A stretch of 55,522 bases of DNA from Phormidesmis sp. RL_2_1 (GCA_012033015.1 JAAUPS010000008.1:1-55522); one strand, 5' to 3'; positions 1-11,238 are shown, numbered from the stretch's first letter. Numbers and translations are program-made. The notes: generated by a model not told the origin, from the letters alone.

Positions 1-82
1 AAATTGGGTACAGCGACTTTAGTTATCGTAATGCTTTCAAGGGCAGCAGCCGATAGCTTGGAATGGTTCTATACCAGTAGTC

Positions 83-1724
83 TTAACTGATTATTAAACT
101 GTCTATTAGTGACCTTGAAAGGGCTGCCTCTAGAGGGCTAAACTCATGGGCCAAATAGCCCACTGCATACCGCGCCGGAATGCCAGCACCCCGCAGCAGT
201 AGGGTTGTGGCGCTGGCAAAATATTCGCAGTGGCCCGCCTGGATATGCAGTAAAAAATCGGAGATAGGCGTAGTTGCCGCATCCGGGCGCAGCAGATCCA
301 GAGAGTATTGAAAGTCTTGGAAATAGGCTGCAATTTGGCTGACCCTTTCTCGCTCAGGTTTACCGGCTATAGCAAGGCGCTTTAAAGTGGTTTCAATTGC
401 TGCTTTGTCTGCCTGAGGAATTTGTAAATCGGTGGCAGTAGGGGGAGCTTGAATGCCTTGCTCTGCATCGACATCCGTGATATTAAAATCAACGGTATAA
501 GCGGCATTGCCTGTGGCATCTACCTGCACTGCACCATACTGATTTTGCTGCATTTCGGCGACAGGCAATTGTCGGATCATGGTGGTTCCTTGGGGCAAGG
601 GGAGAACGCCGTCACCACGCTCCAAATCATCAGAAATTGTGATGGTTGTTACTTGCCGCTGCGGCGATGATAGTAGCCACTCACCCTCGGTTGTTCGTGG
701 TGGAACTGTCTCAAATAGAGAATTTGTCGCTGTCCAAGACGACAGTTGGTATTGATTGTAGGTCGCCTCACGTAGCAGTAAGGGGAAAATATCTGCTGCT
801 TTTTCGTCTGAGGTGCTGGTGGGTGGGTGCGCTGGCTTGATCTCTAGATGTCTCTTTGGCTCTTTCTTTGACTCTTTCTTTAGTTCTTCCTTTGGCTCTC
901 CCTGTAGGGCCATCTTTGGCGTTGGCGCTATGCGGAAGGCAATTTTACTCGACAGTTTGAGTTTGCCGACGGAGCCCATCCGCGTAGTATTTTCTCCGGG
1001 GTCAATGGCACCGATGGTCAAATCGCCCAGCATGGCAATCACCTGCGCTTCTAAACGTTGCTGAAACTGGGAGATTTGCACATGGCTGCTGAAGCCTAAG
1101 CCTGCAGATAAACAAAACAGTAAAACCCATACCACCCAGTTTGAGTGCTTGGGTCTGAGTGTCCACATTAGCAGTGCGCTTAAGGCCGTAAGGGCGCTAT
1201 AAAAAAATAAAACCATCGCTATCAGCAGCACTAGCCGCCAGCAGACAGATTGCGAAGTAGGGGTAGTAAAGATTAATCGGATAGCGCTGATAGCGAATTC
1301 CCTGAGTGGATGAATAGGCGTTTGAAAAGGTACTTGAGGAAGGCCCTGGGAAAGCGCTTGAAAAACTTTCACGCAACAGAGCTTGTACGCCTAAAGCGTA
1401 GGTCTGAATCATGACCAAAGGGAATGCTGCCACTGGCAGCCACTGCAATACGCTGTAAATAAAGAGCGATTTTTTGGTAATGCTCAGCACGACTAACAGC
1501 AGTGCCAAGATAACGCCACAAAGCTTAGCTACTTCTTTGAGATCTGAGGATGAAATTTCCCATCGTGGTGTTGCTATACGCCGAGCTTCTAGCAAAAGCG
1601 CCATGGGTAAAGCTACAACTATCAGTCCTGTTTGCCACCCCCAAAAGAGTGTGGCCAAACTACACAAGCTGGCACTGTTAAGTTGTTTTTCATGAGTTGG
1701 GTGATGGGTTTGAAGATTGATCAT
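83..1724 (-). pseudogene. TgpA-like transglutaminase-domain membrane protein, frameshifted and 3'-truncated
   Basis: ORFs 1197-1790 (N-terminal TM part) and 83-1372 (TM end plus transglutaminase core start HCEYFASATTLLLRGAGIPARYAVGYLAHEF) join in one reading if one base is removed from the A7 run near 1201-1207. The core ends just after the Cys region with unrelated sequence. Follows DUF58 and MoxR genes as in typical operons. Confidence 0.75.
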
Positions 1725-3109
1725 AGTGCCGACAAATCCGCTTGAATGCGGCCCAAATGCAAAATGTGAAGGCTGCTGTGGCGATCGCACAAACAGCTCA
1801 TATCGGGCGTATCTGTCAAACCCTGTTCATCAGAAATCACCAGCACCAGTATGGGAATGCCTGCGGCTTGAAGCTGTTCAACTAGGGCTATGCGATCGCG
1901 ATCCCAGTCTAAGAAAATGCAAATGCAGCCACTCAATACCGACAGCCTTTCCTGCACGATAGGCAGCAGCGAGCTAAACGGCTGATCTGGACAAGGCCCT
2001 ACTGAAGCAAGCAACGCTAACAAACGCTCTGTATTGCCGAGGGTACGCCCGATGGTGAAACAGTGGGCTTGTAAACCGACAAAGACCGTATCTAAAAGGG
2101 TTTCTTGGGATTGGCTATGATTGTTTGGGCCACGGTTTGGGCCACGGTTTGGGCCACCAGTTTGTAGGGTACAGACAAAAGAGGCTGCGATCGCCACGGC
2201 TTCTTCTAGGCGCTCATCACTATCCCCATCTGATTGAAATGTGTCTAAAATCAGCCCGTGACGAACAGAATATTCAGCTTCTTCTTCTTTAATAATCGGG
2301 TTGCCAATTTTTGCCCAGCTTTTCCAGTGAATTTTACGCGGAGAATCTCCCGGACGGTATTCTCGCAAGGCTCGAAACTCTGTAGAATCGCCCACCGAAG
2401 AGGCTAACGCCAACCCACCTGCCTGGTGCCGTCTTGCTCCAGGCAGATCCAGGTAAGGAAGCTGATAGCGCTTAGGGAGAATCAGTACAGTTTGAGGCAG
2501 ATCGAGCGTGACATAGTGGTTCACCAGACCCAGTGGATCGGGATGAGCCATTGTCAGCGTTTTAAACGACAACAGCCCTCGACGCAAAGGCATCACTTCC
2601 CCCCTTACCTCAGTTTCACCATTGGCCGCTAGGGGTGGCACCTCTATTGTTGGTGCGATCGCCCATTGCCGCTGGGCCAACAGCTTGAGCCATGCCCGCC
2701 TGGCTGCTGCTGAATTGTTTGAGCTTTGAGAAATTCGCTGAAAGTCTTGAAAACTGGGGAAAGTATCTGCAAAAGCCTCCATTAATGTGAGCCCCCGCTG
2801 GCGGTGGCGGGTTGGGTTATGCAGCAGCACCTGATATCGCAACGGCATCCCCACCGTGCCAAAACGAGGCAGGCTGCGAGTCGCCCTCAAACGGCAGCGA
2901 CCAAAGCGGCTAGCGGCAACTGCCACCCCCATCAAAGCCATCGTAAAAGCAAATACCTGATACGACAGACTTCGTTTAATATCAAGCCCAATCATGCCAG
3001 CCATCAAAAGGCAGCCCAACAGTCCTAAGCCGCTGGGCGTCAACCCCTTCAACAGCCACTGCTTGAGCCGATGGTTAAATCGCAACAATCGATAGAAAAG
3101 CCGATTCAT
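1721..3109 (-). CDS. DUF58 domain-containing protein
   Basis: Contains STEFRALREYRPGDSPRKIHWKSWAKIGNPIIKEEE, typical of DUF58; adjacent to MoxR ATPase. Confidence 0.9.
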   Translation of the reverse strand: MNRLFYRLLRFNHRLKQWLLKGLTPSGLGLLGCLLMAGMIGLDIKRSLSYQVFAFTMALMGVAVAASRFGRCRLRATRSLPRFGTVGMPLRYQVLLHNPTRHRQRGLTLMEAFADTFPSFQDFQRISQSSNNSAAARRAWLKLLAQRQWAIAPTIEVPPLAANGETEVRGEVMPLRRGLLSFKTLTMAHPDPLGLVNHYVTLDLPQTVLILPKRYQLPYLDLPGARRHQAGGLALASSVGDSTEFRALREYRPGDSPRKIHWKSWAKIGNPIIKEEEAEYSVRHGLILDTFQSDGDSDERLEEAVAIAASFVCTLQTGGPNRGPNRGPNNHSQSQETLLDTVFVGLQAHCFTIGRTLGNTERLLALLASVGPCPDQPFSSLLPIVQERLSVLSGCICIFLDWDRDRIALVEQLQAAGIPILVLVISDEQGLTDTPDMSCLCDRHSSLHILHLGRIQADLSAL

Positions 3110-3112
3110 CGC

Positions 3113-4096
3113 TCAAGCCGGAACCGGTAGGGTTTTCAGAATATCGCCAACCACACTGGCAGCCGTTTTACCGGCAAACTGTGCTGGCGATGACATAACC
3201 AAACGATGGGCTAAAACGGGCACAGCCATTTCTCGAATCTGATCTGGCGTGACAAAGTCATAGCCATCAAACAGTGCCAGTGCTTGGGAAACTTTCATTA
3301 ATGCCAGCGATCCTCTAGGACTAGCACCCAACTGGATGTCTTCAGCTCGGCGAGTCGCATTGACAATATCGACGACATAACGCCTGAGTTCTGGGCTGAC
3401 GCGTACCGTCTGTACCTGCTGCTTCAGCATAAAAATATCTGCTAGCGACACACAAGGGCGCAACTGTTCAATCGGATGACCCTGCGTTTGATGCAAGATT
3501 TGGTTGGATAAAATTTCCACCTCATCGGCTGGGCTGAGGTAACCCAACTGAAACTGTAAGGCGAAGCGATCCATTTGTGCTTCGGGCAGCGGGTAAGTGC
3601 CACGGGCATCTACAGGGTTTTGCGTGGCAATGACAAAGAACGGCGCAGGCAGCTTTTTTAAGCTGCCATCAATGCTGACTTGGGCCTCAGCCATCGCTTC
3701 TAGCATGGCCGATTGGGTACGAGGAGAGGCTCGGTTAATTTCGTCAGCCAGAATAATATTGGCGAAAATTGGCCCCTCGTGAAAGTGAAACGTGCGCTGC
3801 TCCGGATCGAGAATAGACACCCCCAAAATATCTGACGGTAGTAAATCTGGTGTAAATTGAATGCGCTTAAAAGAAACATCAACGGATAATGCGAGCGCTT
3901 TTGCCAGCGTCGTTTTGCCCGTGCCGGGATGATCTTCTAGCAGAACATGGCCGCCGCTGGCGAAAGCGGCTAGCAATTTACGCACTGCGGCAGATTGGCC
4001 TTTGACAACCTGTTGAATATTGTCTGCAAGTCGTTGATAAACTGCTTGAGCGGAAAGGTTTGCTTGCTCATGAACCGAAACCGTAGACATTGCCAT
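3113..4096 (-). CDS. MoxR-family AAA+ ATPase
   Basis: Walker A GHVLLEDHPGTGKTTLAKALA, Walker B IILADEINRASPRTQSAMLEAM, FFVIATQNPVDARGTYPLPEAQMDRF. Confidence 0.95.
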   Translation of the reverse strand: MAMSTVSVHEQANLSAQAVYQRLADNIQQVVKGQSAAVRKLLAAFASGGHVLLEDHPGTGKTTLAKALALSVDVSFKRIQFTPDLLPSDILGVSILDPEQRTFHFHEGPIFANIILADEINRASPRTQSAMLEAMAEAQVSIDGSLKKLPAPFFVIATQNPVDARGTYPLPEAQMDRFALQFQLGYLSPADEVEILSNQILHQTQGHPIEQLRPCVSLADIFMLKQQVQTVRVSPELRRYVVDIVNATRRAEDIQLGASPRGSLALMKVSQALALFDGYDFVTPDQIREMAVPVLAHRLVMSSPAQFAGKTAASVVGDILKTLPVPA

Positions 4097-4339
4097 TGCT
4101 TATGCTGTGAGTGCCGTTAAGTCAGTAAGTGTCGTTGAATCAGGGGAAGGAAAGTGCCGTTGAGTTAAAGGCGCTATTACCAGCGCTATATAGTGCTGAT
4201 ATGGTGTCGGTCGGGTTGATTGAGGAGGTTTGCTATATCAACTCAGATGGGTAACATCGAATAAATTTCATCAGCGTTGTTATTAGCGTTCCCGGTAGGT
4301 GTTGAGTGACGTCTACCGAAACACACGGGAGAATATTAG

Positions 4340-4412
4340 CCCATCGCCAGTCCATAGCCAGTCCATCGCTAGTCCATCGCTAGTCCATCGCTAGTCCATC
4401 GCTAGTCCATCC
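4340..4412. repeat. 11-bp tandem repeat (agtccatcgct), about 6 copies
   Basis: Direct reading of intergenic sequence. Confidence 0.95.
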
Positions 4413-4544
4413 CTCAGAAGAATCATTCCTAGAAGAAATATCCCCAAGGTCAACAGCCATGACTGACAGAGGGCTCTACTTTTCGTCTATACTTTTTTCG
4501 GCAAACGTGCTAAGCAAAGAGCACACTTTTAAGAGTTACCGGCC

Positions 4545-5333
4545 ATGGTTTCATCAATCTTCCTCATTCTCACCTTTATGATTTTTGGCTATGGTGCTAG
4601 CTCGGCGCGCATCATCAAAGAGGGCAATGCTGCTTTGGTCGAACGCTTAGGCCGTTACCGAGGCACCCTTGAGCCCGGATTACGGTTTATTGTGCCGCTG
4701 TTAGATTCCGTTGTCCTTGAAGATACGCTGCGAGAGCAAATTTTAGATATTCCGCCCCAACGGGCGATTACTAAAGACAGTGTGAATCTGGAGGTCGATG
4801 CGATTATCTACTGGCGAATTTACAATTTGGAAAGAACTTACTACGCCATTGAAAACGTTGAGTTTGCGATGCAGGAGCTGGTAGTGACGACCCTGCGCTC
4901 AGAGGTTGGCAAAATGGACTTCCAAAGCTTATTTTCTTCGCGGGAAACGATGAACCGTGCTCTGTTAGATGTGCTGGATGAGGCTACTGCACCTTGGGGC
5001 TTAAAGGTGAATCGGGTGGAGATTCAAAAGTTAGATCCACCCCAAAACGTCATTGATGCCATGCAGCAGGAGAAAGAGGCTGATTTTAAAAAGCGCGCCA
5101 CTATTTTGGAGGCTGAGGGAACTGTGAAGTCGATGCAACTCCTGTCTAAGGCGCTGCAGGAAACTGACAATCAGCGAGAAGTGCTGAATTATATGCTGGC
5201 GCAGCGATACGTAGAGGCCAATCAAAAAATCGGTGAGAGCCAAAACTCTAAAGTGCTGTTTATGGATCCTCGGGCCTTGACGGAGGGCTTGGTGGATTTG
5301 ATTAATGAAGGGGATAGCTCTAATTCGAGGTGA
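4545..5333 (+). CDS. SPFH/Band 7 (stomatin-like) protein
   Basis: IIKEGNAALVERLGRYRGTLEPGLRFIVPLLDSVVLEDTLREQILDIPPQRAITKDSVNLEVDAIIYWRI. Confidence 0.9.
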   Translation: MVSSIFLILTFMIFGYGASSARIIKEGNAALVERLGRYRGTLEPGLRFIVPLLDSVVLEDTLREQILDIPPQRAITKDSVNLEVDAIIYWRIYNLERTYYAIENVEFAMQELVVTTLRSEVGKMDFQSLFSSRETMNRALLDVLDEATAPWGLKVNRVEIQKLDPPQNVIDAMQQEKEADFKKRATILEAEGTVKSMQLLSKALQETDNQREVLNYMLAQRYVEANQKIGESQNSKVLFMDPRALTEGLVDLINEGDSSNSR

Positions 5334-5479
5334 TGGTGATTTTGATTGCTGGCGTTAGCGCCCAAGCTAGAGGCTAGCGCTTGAGATTCAGAGGCTAGCG
5401 CTTAAGATTAGTGCTTAAGACTAGTGCTTAAGATAAGGGGCTAGCGCTTTAGAATAGAGCTTTAGACGGATTTGTTTTC

Positions 5480-6655
5480 ATGGTGGCGATCGCAGAAACA
5501 GCAGATAAGGCCAATCAACCGGCCAATCAATTGGCCAATCAATCGGTCAATCAATTGGTCAATCAACCGGTCAATCAACCGGTCAATCAACCGGTCAATC
5601 AATCGGCCAGCTTGCCAAGCACCGACCTGCCCACCGATCTTCCCCTATTGGGCCGCTCTGTAGAATCGCTCACCCAATGGGTTATCCAGCAGGGCCAACC
5701 TGCTTATCGAGGCAAGCAACTACATCAATGGATTTACCACAAGGGGATTCGCTCGCTTGAGCAGGTGACGGTGTTTCCCAAACAGTGGCGCGCTCAGGTC
5801 AAAGATGTTCTGGTGGGGCGATCGCATCTTCACTATCGCTCTGAATCGCCCGATGGCAGTGTGAAATATTTGCTCAAGCTTACCGATGGCCACATCATTG
5901 AAGCGGTTGGCATTCCGTCTGATAAACGGCTAACGGTGTGCGTTTCTTCCCAAATTGGTTGTCCTATGGGGTGTGACTTTTGCGCTACTGGCAAAGGTGG
6001 TTTTGCTCGCAATTTGGCTATCCACGAAATTGTCGATCAGGTGCTTACTGTGCAAGAAGACTTTCACCGTCGGGTGAGTAATATTGTCTTTATGGGCATG
6101 GGTGAGCCTTTACTCAATACCGATAACGTGGTAGCAGCGGTGCGATCGCTCAACCAAGATATCGGCATCGGCCAGCGCATGATCACTATTTCCACTGTGG
6201 GCATTCCGGGTCACATTCGTCGCCTTGCTGAACAGCAACTGCAAGTTACTTTGGCTGTTAGCCTTCATGCCAGCAATCAAGCCTTGCGCGTTCAACTGAT
6301 CCCTAGCGCTGAGCACTATCCTCTGCAAGCCTTGCTAGATGAGTGCCGCGACTACGTCAAGCTCACAGGCCGTCGCGTCACCTTTGAGTACATTGTGCTG
6401 GCCGACCTCAACGATCACCCTGCCCATGCCCTAGAGCTAGCCCGTGAGCTGCGCGGCTTTCAAAGCCACGTCAACCTGATTCCTTACAACCCCATCAGCG
6501 AAGTTGACTACAAACGCCCCACCCGTCAACGGGTAGAAGGCTTCACCCAGCAGCTCAAAGACAAAGGTATTGCGGTGAGTGTCCGCTACTCCCGTGGGCT
6601 TGAAAAAGACGCCGCCTGCGGACAACTGCGCGCCTCTAAAGTCGCTGTGGAATAG
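5480..6655 (+). CDS. rlmN: 23S rRNA (adenine(2503)-C(2))-methyltransferase RlmN with repetitive N-terminal extension
   Basis: Radical SAM motif [44 protein letters not shown]-terminal [14 protein letters not shown]. Confidence 0.95.
   Translation: MVAIAETADKANQPANQLANQSVNQLVNQPVNQPVNQPVNQSASLPSTDLPTDLPLLGRSVESLTQWVIQQGQPAYRGKQLHQWIYHKGIRSLEQVTVFPKQWRAQVKDVLVGRSHLHYRSESPDGSVKYLLKLTDGHIIEAVGIPSDKRLTVCVSSQIGCPMGCDFCATGKGGFARNLAIHEIVDQVLTVQEDFHRRVSNIVFMGMGEPLLNTDNVVAAVRSLNQDIGIGQRMITISTVGIPGHIRRLAEQQLQVTLAVSLHASNQALRVQLIPSAEHYPLQALLDECRDYVKLTGRRVTFEYIVLADLNDHPAHALELARELRGFQSHVNLIPYNPISEVDYKRPTRQRVEGFTQQLKDKGIAVSVRYSRGLEKDAACGQLRASKVAVE
5509..5604 (+). repeat. 12-bp coding tandem repeat x8 (gg[c/t]caatcaa[cc/tt/tc])
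   Basis: Encodes [32 protein letters not shown] in rlmN. Confidence 0.95.
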
Positions 6656-6774
6656 AGTAGCCACTATGAAATAGAGGCCAGATAGACCGAGACGGCAGCT
6701 ATAGACCTCAGCTAGAGACCTCAGCTATAGAAACCTCAGCTATAGAGGCGGGCTAGACCTTGCCTTATTCGTCC

Positions 6775-7719
6775 TTATTCTGATGTTTGCGCGCCTGTCA
6801 GCCAAGTAAAATCAGCAAAATCGGGTTCTATCTCAGCCTCGTCAGGCACCAGCCGAACACTCACCTGTGCGACTTGTGGTAAACGGCGCATTACCCGACT
6901 CGGGATACCGTGATCGTAGGCAATATGACCTTCACCCACCAGTACAATGATCTGCCTTGTCGGCTCGGCGGTAAGCTGCTCTACGATGTGCTCAGCCATG
7001 GTCTCATCCCAAAGCACCTGAGCGGCAAAAAAGTTCTCAAACTCTAAGCTGTGACCGGCTCCGCCATGGGCTTTGAAAACTTCCATGAGCCGCTGCCGAT
7101 AATCAGGATCTTCAGTATCAATATCCGCTAAGGGTGGAATGTCGTCTAAATCTTCACCTTCGAGGCTAGCGAGTCCTTCGCGGGCCACTTTACGGGTTAC
7201 TTCTGCCGGTGTGTTGAGCGCAATCAGCGGAATTTGGTTGGCTTTGGCGTAGCGCAAAATCGGAGCGTAAAATTCCCAGTCATAGCCCCAGCGAGTTTCG
7301 TATTCGCTTTGGGCAATCAATTGCTCCTCACTGAGTTCACCGGCCAAGTAAGCCTCTAATACAGGCTGAAATGGGCGCTGAAACATTTCTAGGGCGATCG
7401 CAATTTCATGTTGTGCTGCTAGCGCCGCTACAATTTCCATCTGAGCGACATGGTCGGCTGCGTCGGTATGGGTCTCCGCTAAATAGACCACCACTGCAGG
7501 TGCGATCGCCTGCAAAATATCGGCATTGCCCGATGCCTCACCAGATGTACTCTGCTCCAAAGCTACGGGTAGCGGGGAGGGTGAAGATAATGGGGATGAT
7601 TGGACTCCCAGCGACTTTACAGACTGAGGTGTTGCTGAACAGCCGCTAGCGAATAGAGAAAGCACTAACAAACTACAAACAGCTTTTGAACGAAACAAGC
7701 AGCCGTCACTAAAGAGCAC
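6775..7719 (-). CDS. ChaN-family (haem-binding uptake, Tiki superfamily) lipoprotein
   Basis: Lipobox-like LFASGCSA; VVYLAETHTDAADHVAQMEI...ALEMFQRPFQPVLEAYLAGELSEEQL. ORF is open to 7860 but a GTG at 7719 just before the signal peptide is the more likely start. Confidence 0.85.
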   Translation of the reverse strand: MLFSDGCLFRSKAVCSLLVLSLFASGCSATPQSVKSLGVQSSPLSSPSPLPVALEQSTSGEASGNADILQAIAPAVVVYLAETHTDAADHVAQMEIVAALAAQHEIAIALEMFQRPFQPVLEAYLAGELSEEQLIAQSEYETRWGYDWEFYAPILRYAKANQIPLIALNTPAEVTRKVAREGLASLEGEDLDDIPPLADIDTEDPDYRQRLMEVFKAHGGAGHSLEFENFFAAQVLWDETMAEHIVEQLTAEPTRQIIVLVGEGHIAYDHGIPSRVMRRLPQVAQVSVRLVPDEAEIEPDFADFTWLTGAQTSE

Positions 7720-7875
7720 GTATATAGAGTCCAAATATAGAGTCCAAATATAGAGTCCAAATGGCAATTTAAATAGCAATTCATGCCGTTGGCAATTGAT
7801 GGCGAGCCCACGAGTGCAGCGCCCGTAACCTGTCGCCTTTTGCTGGCCCAACTTCAACATCTTTAGCCCAACATT

Positions 7876-8352
7876 TTAGGAGGCCGTAGCGATGTCGTTT
7901 TGCCGTCTCGACTTCAAAGATTTTCTGATGTTAGCCGTAGGCTTGCTGTTAGCGGCTTGACGTTTGGGCGAACTTGAATCCACTGATAATGCTGACTGAT
8001 TGATAGGTCTCGTTGCCTTCGCCTGTTGGGCCAGTGGTTTTTTGGTCAGTTTACCAGTGGGTTTACCAGTGAGTTTACCAGTGGGTTTACCAGTGGGTTT
8101 GCCAGTGAGTTTACCAGTGGGTTTACCAGCGGGTTGGTCAGCCTGAATAGCGACTGAGCCTAAAGCTGAGCGATGCAAACTAGGTGCTTGGTAGAGCGCA
8201 TTGACATCGTCAACCGGGCTGTCCCTTCGACCGCTCGCGAGGTTAGCAAAAATGGTTTGGCATACATTTTGGCTGGCTACCGTAGCCAAAAGGCGAGAAT
8301 CGCTGTAAATTCCCCATTTTCCACAAGGAAGCTGCTTAGAAGAGAAAATCAT
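7876..8352 (-). CDS. hypothetical protein with GKPTGKLT repeats
   Basis: 158-aa ORF; 12-bp repeats encode GKPTGKLTGKPTGKPTGKLTGKPTGKL. Confidence 0.5.
   Translation of the reverse strand: MIFSSKQLPCGKWGIYSDSRLLATVASQNVCQTIFANLASGRRDSPVDDVNALYQAPSLHRSALGSVAIQADQPAGKPTGKLTGKPTGKPTGKLTGKPTGKLTKKPLAQQAKATRPINQSALSVDSSSPKRQAANSKPTANIRKSLKSRRQNDIATAS
8048..8132. repeat. 12-bp coding tandem repeat, about 7 copies
   Basis: gtttaccagtgg unit read directly. Confidence 0.95.
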
Positions 8353-8632
8353 GATTTATAGGGCCAAATGTGGCGTAGCTCAATTTTAAAAAGGTTAGAT
8401 GTAGAAATAAAGTTTCAATTTAGTTTTATTTTATATTGATTGTTAAATATTATTTAAATTACTTTTTATTTGTTTTCACAAAAAACATTTTATGCGTTTT
8501 AGGAGTGCAGACCGTAACATGAGAAACATATTGCATCTGTCAAGTTTGGCAGGAGAGTAATCTCGACTGAAATCCTTTGCCAGTTGGTGGTTAGCATAAT
8601 TTTCTTGCAAATTAATCAGGACAACACCCTAC

Positions 8633-9105
8633 ATGCCCTACTCAATCAAACGCCGTAACTTTTTAAGTTGGATGGGCGTAGGCGCGATCGCGCTTCTTTC
8701 CCTGTCGCGCTTGCCGCCTGCACACCCAAAGCAGAAACAGAGGCCCCTACCGCGACAGCAGAGGATGCTTCGGCCCCTATCCCGACGGAGAGCGGTGGCG
8801 GTGAGTTTACCCTGGTTGGCACCACCGCCGAGCTGACACAGCAAGGTTTCCTCACTTCAGATGCTTTTAGTGAGCCGGTGATTGTGATTGAAGATCCTAC
8901 GAGTGCTGGCGCGCTGATCGCCCTTAGCGCCAAATGCACCCACACGGGCTGCACGGTCGCATGGCAAGAAGATCTCTTTGCTTGCCCTTGCCACGGCTCT
9001 AAGTTCAACCCCGATGGCAGCGTCGTCAACGGCCCAGCCGATAAGCCCCTAGCGCAGTACGCGGCCAAAATTGAAGGCGACTCAGTCCTCGTTGCAGCGA
9101 GTTAA
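8633..9105 (+). CDS. Rieske [2Fe-2S] protein with Tat-like/lipobox signal; apparent 1-nt frameshift
   Basis: CTHTGC and CPCHGS cluster motifs. MPYSIKRRNFLSWMGVGAIA is in one frame and ASFPVALAACTPKAE in the next; adding one base after gcgatcgc gives MGVGAIAASFPVALAAC. Confidence 0.88.
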
Positions 9106-9129
9106 ACGCCCCTTGAGGAGACCTTAGAG

Positions 9130-11111
9130 TCAGCTTTGGGTGAGGTAAAACGCAATCCGCTTTTCTAGCTGGTTGAGTGGTAAACCCTCGGCCCAATATT
9201 CACTGAGGGCATGACCAAAGGCCCACGCTTGCTGTTGGGCAGATTTCGGTGTAGCGGCAGTCCCATCGATTGAATCTGCTGCTGCAATATGGTTATTCAG
9301 CAGCAGTGGCCACAGCGCCAATAGATCAAAACTAGCGGCGCCCAGTCCCCCTTCAGTCAACAAAGAAAATAGCTCATAGGCCATCTGCAGCTTGCCGAGC
9401 ACCAGAGGAACCTCCTCGGCCGGAATCTTTTCGGTGAGCAGCACGCCTAGGGCGGGTGTGCCGGTAGTCAAGGTGGAAATAAACTGCAAAATAGGGCTTT
9501 TGAGCAGCTTTGTCAGTCCTTCGGTCGTTGCCATTTGAAAGGTGTAGCGGTCGATGATTTTGGCGGCGGCCGTTATGCGAGCTTCTTGACTGCGCAGAAA
9601 ACGGGCCAGCCGCAGTTGTTTGGCAGGCGCGATCGCACTCAGCAGCGCTTCTGCGAGTGCTTGGTCTCCCCAGGCCGATCGCTGCGCATTTTCAGCCACC
9701 AGTGGGAGCACTTGGGAGCAGTATGCACCCAGTTGTTCTGCCCGGTAGGCCACAGCCTCACGAATGGCGGTTTCCTTGGGCCACTGTCCGGTGCGCCAAT
9801 GGTAGGGCGGACTCCACTCACGAATGGGCCGCAGTTTATCGACTTGGCTGACAATGGTGATCGCAGGCAGATCACTCACCTCAGCGCGCATCTCTTGTAA
9901 AAAATCAGCGTCCATTTGTAGCGCTGGATCTAAAGCCGGGGTGACTAGCAACAACAGATCAGCTTCATGGGCATAGTCAATGACTTGCGATCGCAGTGCA
10001 GCTCCAGCCACCTGCTCATATCCTGGCGTATCCCAGAGCACCAAACTCTCCCCACTGTTGGCCTTGCCCACCCACTCGTCTTGCCAGCGATAGCTCTGTA
10101 TTTTATCCGTACTTGGCAGTACATCCACCGCTGCCTGCGGTGAACGAAATAAGGTATTAATCACACTGCTTTTGCCCGCCCCAGTCCGCCCTACCAGCAA
10201 AATATTGACCGGTTTTTGTTCAACACTGGCAGCCGGTTCAGCTCGCGATAGAATTTCTCTTAGGGTTTCAGTTTTGGCCTTAGCAATGGCTGGCACCTGC
10301 GCCGTAATATCAGCGAAAGCGACTTTAGCCCCGCCACCATAGAGCGCTACCGCCTGCTGGGCTAAATTTCGGAGTATTGCTTCGCGCAGCACGTTACTGA
10401 GGTTGAGCAATATTTCTTGGTTGGCTTGGTCGGTGTATTTGGCACTGGTTTGACGAGCGATCGCCGCTGCCGGATTCAGCACCCACTGCGCCCAGTTAAA
10501 AGCCTTGATAACCTTCTTTGCCGAGGGTTCTAACTTACGGTATAGCTCTACGCCCTCGACCATTTGCCCAATCGAAACTTGGCCCAGCACCGGCGAAAGC
10601 TTTTGCATGATCCGATCAGTGTCATCCACCGTGCCTCGAATCAAGCTGTAGGCTTCAGGCACATAGATATTGAGCAAAGGCCGTTTCACCTCTGATGATA
10701 GGCCTGGGATACCAATGTCACCAACGACAGCGCCCGCTGCCAAAAAGTTGGCCAATCTTCCCAAATGGGCGGATCTTCAGCCGCTACCTGCAACAATTGG
10801 GCAAGCTCAGCTTCTATCAGTTCACCTACATCACCCGCATCACCCGCAGCCAACGACAGTTGAGACTTTGCCTCAAGTTCAGCATTCACCTCAGCCACCA
10901 GAGCGGCTGATTGTGCCAAAGCTGGGCGAGTCCAGTGCACAACCAGCCACCGCCAGCCCAGCAGCACAAAAATCACCACTGCCCAAACCCAGTTCAGCCC
11001 CCAAGTGCGAATTTGCTGACTTGCAGCCATCAGCAAAAACACCACGATAGCGGCAATGGGCGCTACCAATACCGCAATCTGCCAAGGTTTAATGCGCACC
11101 CTTATACCCAT
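9130..11111 (-). CDS. membrane-associated GTPase-like protein, split by apparent frameshift near 10690
   Basis: ORFs 10686-11111 and 9130-10764. P-loop LLVGRTGAGKSSVINTLF, LVLWDTPGYEQ. Fusion would read ...LSLVTLVSQAYH-[P/Q]-EVKRPLLNIYVPEAYSLIRGT. Confidence 0.82.
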
Positions 11112-11162
11112 TTTGCGTCTTGCTTTTCTTTAGCCTTAGTCTAGTACACTAGACCGCTTGCG

Positions 11163-11238
11163 CTTACTTAGCCTGCTTGCACTTACTTAGCCTGCTTGCA
11201 CTTACTTAGCCTGCTTACGCTTACTTAGCCTGCCTACG
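11163..11238. repeat. 19-bp tandem repeat (cttacttagcctgcttgca), about 4 copies
   Basis: Read directly in intergenic DNA. Confidence 0.9.

Noticed and set aside
1201-1207. A7 run in TgpA as programmed transcriptional slippage
   Set aside because: The gene is also truncated at its 3' end and many other indels occur in the window, so slippage is not the simplest explanation; kept only as a frameshift.
4340-4412. Possible CRISPR-like array
   Set aside because: Units are contiguous 11-bp repeats with no spacers; same for the other arrays.
5472-5663. 63-aa + strand ORF with [12 protein letters not shown] repeats
   Set aside because: Alternative frame of the rlmN 12-bp repeats; the RlmN frame continues into the conserved enzyme.
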